Below, piece after piece: positions 58,554-64,000 of a stretch of DNA of 64,000 nucleotides; positions within the stretch are counted from its first letter, which is position 1; each line of letters starts with the position of its first letter. The translations under genes were made by a program, and so were the position numbers. The notes under the pieces are model-generated. The model was not told where the DNA came from and searched no databases. It saw only the letters and a program-made list of their open reading frames with translations. The DNA comes from Sphingomonadaceae bacterium PASS1 (GTDB taxonomy: Bacteria; Pseudomonadota; Alphaproteobacteria; Sphingomonadales; Sphingomonadaceae), in contig NKIR01000001.1 of the NCBI GenBank assembly GCA_002255985.1, positions 62,001 to 126,000 of the forward strand. The letters are read 5' to 3'.

Positions 58554-58746
58554 ATGGAAAAGCATTATATTACACAAGGCCCCAAGAGCGGCGGACGTAA
58601 AAACGGGGTTTTTGCGCTTTCTAATTGTTGCGGCAGTGGCATTTGGCTTGCTACTCTGGCGTGCATGGTTAGGCGGTGAACAACTTATGCAGATAAGAGA
58701 AATTGCAGTGCAGCCCCAAACATTTGAAACAGGTTCGCGTCATTGA
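58554..58746 (+). pseudogene. Small single-pass membrane protein, probably frameshifted
   Basis: From ATG 58554 one frame reads MEKHYITQGPKSGGRKNG, a plausible hydrophilic N-terminus, but then ends quickly without a recognisable segment. One base on, another frame reads FLRFLIVAAVAFGLLLWRAW (a clear membrane segment) followed by GEQLMQIREIAV, with a stop at 58744-58746 that overlaps the TTG start of the next gene. The switch falls at the homopolymer pair GGGG-TTTTT (58605-58613), where one extra base would explain it. Joined, they give a protein of about 63 residues. The alternative is a TTG start at 58540 in the second frame, needing no frameshift. No family is recognised. Confidence 0.4.
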
Positions 58747-60554
58747 CTGATAAAATAACAAAAGGCGGGCTTTTGGCGGCAGCCGCTGTCGTCCTCGCAT
58801 TTGCTTTGCCCGCATTGGGGCAGCAGGGTCCGGAGTCACTTCTTCCCGAAGGCTTTGGCGACCCCGCGCCGTCAGCACCCAATAACCCCGCGCGTCCTTC
58901 GTCTTCTCCAACACCGTCAACCGCCAAGACCGGAACATCATCGGCAAACCCGGCATCGGCTGAAGTCAGTGGGGACACTGTGGCGGACGAAACGGACGCG
59001 GCAGATGATGAAGACGACGCACAAGAAATGGTCGTTCGGTATGACGTTCCACCTGCTGCGCGTCGTTCCCTCAATGCAATTGGCATTATCTCCGAAACAT
59101 CGGGTGGATTTCCAGCCGCGTCGTTTGGCGTGACCAGTGGCGTTTTCCTTAAACAGGTTGTCGAACGCACATCGGGTCCAATCGCGTCGCGTTGGGGCAG
59201 TATCATGGCACGGCGGTTGCTCGCCAGCCGGACCAATACGCCACAGGGAGTAAACGGCGCGGACTGGACCGCAGAACGGGCGTGGCTGTTGCTGCGCATG
59301 GGAGACTCAGTTGTCGCACGTGGGCTTGTTCAGCAAGTCGACGCTGGCAACTATACCAAACGGCTTCATGAGGTTGCGATGCAGACCTATCTCGCCAATG
59401 GCGACCTGGCGGGCATATGTCCTTTGACGGAAGGCGGCGTTCGCCTTGTGAACAGCGGGCGTTGGAAAATGTCGCGCGCTATTTGTGCTTCGCTCGCTGG
59501 CGAACAAGGGAGCGCAACGGGGTTCATCAATCAGGGACGCTATCAGGGCTGGGTTCGGGGTGTCGATTATCTCTTAACCGAAAAGGCCGTGGGTGCGGGC
59601 ATCAATGGTCGCCGGTCGGTTAAAATCGAATGGGATGGCGTTGAGGGGATGAACCCATGGCGCTTTGGTTTGTCCGCCGCCGTTGGTCTTGAGCCACCGG
59701 AGCAGTTGTTCAGCAAGAGCGGCCGCCAGATTAACGGATGGCGTGCGCAATTGCCCATGTTTGCACCCGCCATACGCGCCAAATACGCACCCGGTGCCGC
59801 GGCGCTTGGGGTATTTTCCAACCGCGATATGGTCGATCTCTATGCGCAGGTTCTTGATGATCCCGATGCGCCTGACGCGATGAAAACGCAGGCTGAAAAT
59901 CTGGGTAATGCTTACACGGCATCCGGCGATTCCGGAAAAGTCTCGGCGATGGCGTCGATTTGGGGCGCAGAGCGGACGGGTGCGGACTATCTGGCGGCGC
60001 TTGTCATGACGGCACGGGCGGCAGCGCTTATAGACCCAAGTGCAGACCATGTTGGGCAGGCGGATGGGTTGATTGCATCTATGCTGACGGCTGGGCTTGA
60101 TCGTTCGGCGGCGCGATGGAGCAATATCGTCTCCGGCGGGTCGCTTGGTTGGGCGCTTGTCACCTTGGGCGCACCCGGCCGCGTTACTCTGGCGGATTAT
60201 GGCGATCTCGATGAATTTTACGGCAATGACGACAGCGTTGAAGGGCATAAGTCCGGGCTTTTGCTTGCCGGACTTGCCGGGCTGGGCCGCGTTGAATCCG
60301 GCGCACGCACTGATTTTGCGGGCGATCTGAAGATAAACATTGCGCGGCAAACGGCTTGGTCAAAAGCGATTACGGCCGCCGCAGATCGCGGTGAGCAAGG
60401 CACGGTCGCGCTGATGGCGATTGCTGGAATGCAGGCACCGTCATGGGCTTCGGTGCCTGCGCATCATGTATATTATATCGTGCGTTCGCTGCGTCAGGTG
60501 GGTCTTGAGGCGGAAGCGCGGATGATTGCGGCCGAAGCGGTCACCCTTGGGTGA
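58743..60554 (+). CDS. Large exported protein of unknown function
   Basis: A 603-residue protein starting at TTG 58743. A signal peptide (GGLLAAAAVVLAFALPALGQ) is followed by a Pro/Ser/Thr- and Asp-rich linker (about 30-95) and then a long, mostly helical-looking body with repeated Ala/Leu/Gly patterns (AERAWLLLRMGDSVVARGLV, MTARAAALIDPSADHVGQAD, LLAGLAGLGRVESGA). These resemble TPR-like or Sel1-like helical repeats only loosely. No catalytic motif is visible. It overlaps the small membrane ORF by 4 bases (TTGA) and xerD follows 31 bases on. I do not recognise the family; homologues seem to be kept next to xerD-accA in sphingomonads (recollection, not checked). Confidence 0.75.
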   Translation: MTDKITKGGLLAAAAVVLAFALPALGQQGPESLLPEGFGDPAPSAPNNPARPSSSPTPSTAKTGTSSANPASAEVSGDTVADETDAADDEDDAQEMVVRYDVPPAARRSLNAIGIISETSGGFPAASFGVTSGVFLKQVVERTSGPIASRWGSIMARRLLASRTNTPQGVNGADWTAERAWLLLRMGDSVVARGLVQQVDAGNYTKRLHEVAMQTYLANGDLAGICPLTEGGVRLVNSGRWKMSRAICASLAGEQGSATGFINQGRYQGWVRGVDYLLTEKAVGAGINGRRSVKIEWDGVEGMNPWRFGLSAAVGLEPPEQLFSKSGRQINGWRAQLPMFAPAIRAKYAPGAAALGVFSNRDMVDLYAQVLDDPDAPDAMKTQAENLGNAYTASGDSGKVSAMASIWGAERTGADYLAALVMTARAAALIDPSADHVGQADGLIASMLTAGLDRSAARWSNIVSGGSLGWALVTLGAPGRVTLADYGDLDEFYGNDDSVEGHKSGLLLAGLAGLGRVESGARTDFAGDLKINIARQTAWSKAITAAADRGEQGTVALMAIAGMQAPSWASVPAHHVYYIVRSLRQVGLEAEARMIAAEAVTLG

Positions 60555-60585
60555 TATTCAAGGCAGCGGCGCCTGATCGACGGAT

Positions 60586-61512
60586 ATGAGCGCGACGGAC
60601 CGCGATCTGATAGCGCGCTTCATTGAAATGATGGCGGCTGAGCAGGGCGTTGCTGCAAACACCAGCGCTGCCTATGCGAGCGACTTGCTGGCGGCTTCCA
60701 GCCTGACCAGTGGAAAGCTCGCACATGCCAATGCCGATATGTTGGTGACGCTTTCAAGCCATTGGCGCGACCTTGCCAACAGTTCAGTCGCGCGCAAATC
60801 ATCGGTACTCCGGCGCTTTTTCGCGTTTTTGCATGAGGAGGGTTTTCGCGCTGATAATCCGTCCGCCGCTTTGCCCAAGCCGGCGCAAGTGCGCGCGCTG
60901 CCGAAGATCCTTGATACGGCGGAGGTCGATCTTTTGTTCGCCGCAATCGAGGCGAAGCTTGCGCAGCCCGCGCCTGCGTCCACGGATTATCGGCTGTCAG
61001 CGCTGATTGAGCTGCTCTACGGCTCCGGCTTGCGTGCGACCGAGCTGGTTGCGCTGCCGCGAAGTGCGATCGTGTCGGACAAGCCGTTCATTATCGTCAA
61101 GGGCAAGGGCGCGAAGGAACGGATGGTCCCCATTTCAAATCGTGCGCGGCAGGCGGTTGGAACATGGCTTGCGTTCGTTCCGGAAAAGTCGCGCTTTTTG
61201 TTTCCGTCGCGCGCGGGGCATATTAGCCGTATTCGGCTGTTTCAGATTATCAAGGCGCTCGCGGCCCAATCCGGTTTAGATCCGGCCAAGGTCAGCCCCC
61301 ATGTCCTGCGGCATGCCTTTGCAACGCATCTTTTGGCGGGCGGTGCGAACCTAAGGGCGCTTCAGGCGATGTTGGGCCATGTCGATATCGCCACCACGCA
61401 AATTTACACGCATGTGGACAGCAGCCGTCTGGTGGAATTGGTCAACCGCAGGCACCCGCTGGCAATGCGCACGTTGACCCGTGGCGCGACAGGCTCTAAC
61501 CGGCAATCATGA
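60586..61512 (+). CDS. xerD: Tyrosine recombinase XerD
   Basis: Partner of XerC in dimer resolution at dif. The 308 residues have the N-terminal SAM-like domain (AANTSAAYASDLLAASSLTS), Arg in LLYGSGLRATELVAL, Lys in IVKGKGAKERMVPIS, HVLRHAFATHLLAGGANLRA and MLGHVDIATTQIYTHVDSSR with the nucleophile Tyr. Its TGA overlaps the accA ATG. XerD rather than XerC by the YTHV-x-x-x-R ending and by the accA neighbour. Confidence 0.9.
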   Translation: MSATDRDLIARFIEMMAAEQGVAANTSAAYASDLLAASSLTSGKLAHANADMLVTLSSHWRDLANSSVARKSSVLRRFFAFLHEEGFRADNPSAALPKPAQVRALPKILDTAEVDLLFAAIEAKLAQPAPASTDYRLSALIELLYGSGLRATELVALPRSAIVSDKPFIIVKGKGAKERMVPISNRARQAVGTWLAFVPEKSRFLFPSRAGHISRIRLFQIIKALAAQSGLDPAKVSPHVLRHAFATHLLAGGANLRALQAMLGHVDIATTQIYTHVDSSRLVELVNRRHPLAMRTLTRGATGSNRQS

Positions 61513-62453
61513 TGGTATATCTTGAATTCGAAAAACCTGTAGCTGCTTTGGAAGCACGTATTATTGAACTGCAGGATGCAGCGCGCGAAAGCGACATCGA
61601 TGTCAGCGCCGAAATTGGCAAGTTGCGCGACAAAGCGGATAAGCAGCTTAAGGACACGTACGCAAACCTGACTGCGTGGCAGAAAACGCAGGTCGCGCGC
61701 CACCCTGAACGACCGCATTTCAAACATTTCATGGCGTCGATATTTGAAGATTTCATGCCCTTGGCCGGCGACCGCGCATTTGGCGACGATCAGGCCATTA
61801 TCGGCGGGCTCGCCCGACTCAACGGTCGGCGCGTCATGGTCATTGGCCATGAAAAGGGTGACGATACGCAAAGCCGTATTCGCCATAATTTCGGTATGGG
61901 GAAGCCAGAAGGCTATCGCAAAGCCATCCGGCTGATGGAACTGGCCGACCGGTTCGGTATTCCTGTGGTTAGCCTGGTGGATACATCGGGTGCGTTTCCG
62001 GGTATTCAGGCCGAAGAGCGCGGTCAGGCCGAAGCCATCGCCCGCTCCACAGAAAAATGCCTCGCGCTTGGCGTGCCCATGATCGCCTGCATCGTGGGAG
62101 AGGGCGGTTCGGGCGGCGCGGTCGCACTTGCGGCTGCGGACCGCGTCTTGATGTTTGAATATGCCGTATACTCCGTCATTTCTCCTGAAGGTTGCGCGTC
62201 GATCCTCTGGCGGACAGGCGACAAGGCGGCTGATGCTGCGCAGGCCATGAAGATGACTGCCGATGATTTGAAAGCGCTTCGGATTATCGACCGAATCGTC
62301 AAAGAACCTATTGGCGGTGCGCATCGCGACCATGCGCTTGCGGCTGCATCGCTTGCGAAAGCGATCGACGAAGAAATTGAAGCGCTCTCTTCGTTTTCGT
62401 CGAAGGAGCTTCTGCAACAACGCCGTGCAAAGTTCTTGGCGATGGGTGCGTAA
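61509..62453 (+). CDS. accA: Acetyl-CoA carboxylase carboxyltransferase subunit alpha
   Basis: Transfers carboxyl from carboxybiotin to acetyl-CoA, first step of fatty-acid synthesis. The 314 residues have MVYLEFEKPVAALEARI, HPERPHFKHFMASIFEDFM, FGMGKPEGYRKAIRLM, LVDTSGAFPGIQAEERGQAE and EGGSGGAVALAAADRVLMFE. Normal length. The accD partner is not in the window. A second in-frame ATG lies at 61512. Confidence 0.96.
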   Translation: MMVYLEFEKPVAALEARIIELQDAARESDIDVSAEIGKLRDKADKQLKDTYANLTAWQKTQVARHPERPHFKHFMASIFEDFMPLAGDRAFGDDQAIIGGLARLNGRRVMVIGHEKGDDTQSRIRHNFGMGKPEGYRKAIRLMELADRFGIPVVSLVDTSGAFPGIQAEERGQAEAIARSTEKCLALGVPMIACIVGEGGSGGAVALAAADRVLMFEYAVYSVISPEGCASILWRTGDKAADAAQAMKMTADDLKALRIIDRIVKEPIGGAHRDHALAAASLAKAIDEEIEALSSFSSKELLQQRRAKFLAMGA

Positions 62454-62553
62454 CCATATTCAGTTGTTGCACATGTTGCAGCGGCACAAGAATTTACGTC
62501 GGTGCACACGATAATGTGATAAATTAGGTTTTCCTGACTTTAGGAGGACATGG

Positions 62554-64000
62554 ATGCGCTATTCGAAAATTGTTATGGCTGCTGGCGCGGTAATCCTTGG
62601 ATTGACGGCAATGGTTGGCAGTCTTCCGGTAGATGCAAAAACAAAGCAGCCCGTCGCGCCGCGTGCATTCAGCGCCCAGGAAAAGGCAGAGGGCGCTAAA
62701 TATCATTCGGAAATTCTGAAAGAATTTGGCGGTCCGATGCAGAGCCCGCAGACGGCCTATGTTGTGCGGGTTGGCAAAAACATTGCGGCACAATCCGGCC
62801 TCGGCAATTCGCAGGATGATTTCAACGTCACCTTGCTGAACTCTTCCGTGAACAACGCTTTCGCGCTTCCGGGCGGCTATGTTTACATTACGCGCCAACT
62901 GGTTGCCTTGTGCAATAGCGAGGCGGAGATGGCGGGCGTATTGGGCCATGAAGTCGGACACACCGCCGCGCGCCACAGCGAAAAACGCCAAAACAACGCC
63001 ACATTTGCCAACATATTGGGCATAGGCGGCACGATTTTGGGTTCAGTTCTTGGCGATTCCGCTGGATGGCTTGGCGCTGTCGGCGTTGGGCTTAAGCAAT
63101 ATGCGGGCCCGCTCGCACAAGTTTTCAGCCTGAAATATTCGCGGACACAGGAAGAGGAGGCTGATGACTTCGGCATCCGATATCTGAGCAACGCGGGCTA
63201 TGACCCAAGCGCATTATCATCGATGCTGAATGCGCTGGCCTTGCAGACGAGCCTTGATTCACGGGTCGCTGGCCTTGGTGACAATGCGGTGCCCGAATGG
63301 GCCAGTACGCACCCCGATCCCGCGCGGCGTGTTGTCCGTGCGGCCATGCGGTCAAAATCCTATCCAGCCAGCAATGTGCGCAACGCCGACGCCCACTTCG
63401 CCGCCATTGACGGCATGCTCTATGGTGACGATCCGGATCAGGGCGTCATTGAGGGGCAGGCATTCATCCATCCGCAATTAAAAATGCGGTTCACAGCGCC
63501 AACCGGGTTTGGCATTCAAAACGGAAATGAATCCGTCTCCATAAATGGCAACACTGGCAAGGCGATGTTCACCGCAGCGGCGTTCGACGGCAATGTTGAT
63601 GCGTATATCAGCAATGCGTTTAAATCTGTTGCCGGCAAAAACATGGACATTCCAGTCCGCGATATCCGCAGGACAACCGTTAATGGCATTCCGGCATTTT
63701 ACGCCCGCAGCGTCGTCAATACGCAGCAGGGGCAGCGCGCGGTATCCGTCTTTGCGTATGAATGGTCATCCAACATAGCATATCATTTTGTGACCATTAC
63801 CGCCGCCAATGCGCGCCCTTTTGATGGCATGTTTGAAAGCATGTCGCGATTGAGCCATACGCAAGCAGCAGAGGTGAAGCCACGCAAATTACGCGTGGTG
63901 ACGGTGGGACGTTCTGACACTATAGCGTCGCTGGCAAAGCGGATGGCATACCCGTCGCTGCAGACCGAACGGTTCCTTGCGCTGAATGGGTTGACCCCAA
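62554..64000 (+). CDS. M48 family metalloprotease (3' end outside the window)
   Basis: Exported zinc peptidase of the BepA/LoiP-like group. The signal segment (KIVMAAGAVILGLTAMVGSL) is followed by the catalytic HEVGHTAARH (HExxH, His132-His136) and the third ligand Glu in SRTQEEEADDFGIRYL. A later region of about 200 residues is not part of the peptidase, and the last visible 35 residues (VVTVGRSDTIASLAKRMAY, FLALNGL) look like a LysM-type peptidoglycan-binding repeat. ATG 62554 follows TAGGAGG by 7 bases, a near-perfect ribosome-binding site. The frame is still open at base 64000, so 482 residues are a minimum. Confidence 0.9.
   Translation, partial: MRYSKIVMAAGAVILGLTAMVGSLPVDAKTKQPVAPRAFSAQEKAEGAKYHSEILKEFGGPMQSPQTAYVVRVGKNIAAQSGLGNSQDDFNVTLLNSSVNNAFALPGGYVYITRQLVALCNSEAEMAGVLGHEVGHTAARHSEKRQNNATFANILGIGGTILGSVLGDSAGWLGAVGVGLKQYAGPLAQVFSLKYSRTQEEEADDFGIRYLSNAGYDPSALSSMLNALALQTSLDSRVAGLGDNAVPEWASTHPDPARRVVRAAMRSKSYPASNVRNADAHFAAIDGMLYGDDPDQGVIEGQAFIHPQLKMRFTAPTGFGIQNGNESVSINGNTGKAMFTAAAFDGNVDAYISNAFKSVAGKNMDIPVRDIRRTTVNGIPAFYARSVVNTQQGQRAVSVFAYEWSSNIAYHFVTITAANARPFDGMFESMSRLSHTQAAEVKPRKLRVVTVGRSDTIASLAKRMAYPSLQTERFLALNGLTP

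Noticed and set aside
58488-58679. A separate 63-codon gene in the first frame upstream of the secreted protein
   Set aside because: Only its middle part (from the ATG at 58554) looks like protein; after the GGGGTTTTT run the neighbouring frame is the convincing one.

Overview
The window looks like ordinary chromosome from an alphaproteobacterium of the order Sphingomonadales (a Sphingopyxis/Sphingorhabdus-like relative). This rests on my recognition of gene content and gene order, not on a search. Supporting points are the rpmH-rnpA end, an atpHAGDC operon with a short epsilon subunit, an exosortase A (XrtA) exopolysaccharide locus, the hemW-rdgB-rph / hrcA-grpE block, the rsmI-yraN-gshB-dedA block and the DUF934/DUF2849 sulfate-reduction genes. 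Coding density is very high, many genes overlap by 4 bases, and I see no rRNA, tRNA, CRISPR, insertion sequence or prophage.

Layout. 1-0.9 kb: rnpA (cut by the window edge), rpmH and a small membrane protein on the minus strand. 1.0-5.3 kb: a thioesterase, then a minus-strand assimilatory sulfate/sulfite reduction operon (cobA, DUF2849, cysI, DUF934, cysH). 5.5-12.7 kb: selO, a glycosyltransferase, a nitronate monooxygenase-like flavoprotein, an ammonium transporter, a 2-hydroxyacid dehydrogenase and a periplasmic SH3 protein. 12.7-17.7 kb: the F1 part of ATP synthase. 17.9-19.1 kb: a dienelactone hydrolase and an alkylguanine methyltransferase.

19.4-32 kb is the main accessory-like system, an eleven-gene same-strand XrtA exopolysaccharide locus: export lipoprotein, Wzz-like chain-length protein, BY-kinase, outer-membrane barrel, AAA ATPase, polysaccharide deacetylase, FemAB-like protein, glycosyltransferase, exosortase A fused to an EpsI domain, and an asparagine-synthase-like amidotransferase. 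A further glycosyltransferase at 6.9 kb may serve it. No PEP-CTERM substrate protein is in the window.

32-42.5 kb is housekeeping: truA/fmt diverging from recR/def, a LpoA-like lipoprotein, rsmI-yraN-gshB-dedA, xerC, hemW, rdgB and rph. 42.5-50.1 kb holds heat-shock control and chaperones (hrcA, grpE, dnaK, dnaJ) interrupted by a MATE pump, a HELVH-motif protein and a PCu(A)C copper chaperone. Sigma-32-type promoters are visible before grpE and dnaK. 50.2-64 kb: a large patatin diverging from radA, then cvpA, a NifU-like protein, a frameshifted K+/H+ antiporter, aroB-aroK, a probably frameshifted small membrane protein, a large secreted protein of unknown role, xerD, accA and an M48 metalloprotease running off the end.

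I did not find a clearly new multi-gene system. The best leads are the two nearby frameshifts at homopolymer runs (55.26 and 58.61 kb), the dyads inside the spacers of the two heat-shock promoters, the Ala/Lys-rich extension of AtpD, the cysteine cluster in the long nitronate monooxygenase homologue, and the unknown secreted protein in front of xerD.
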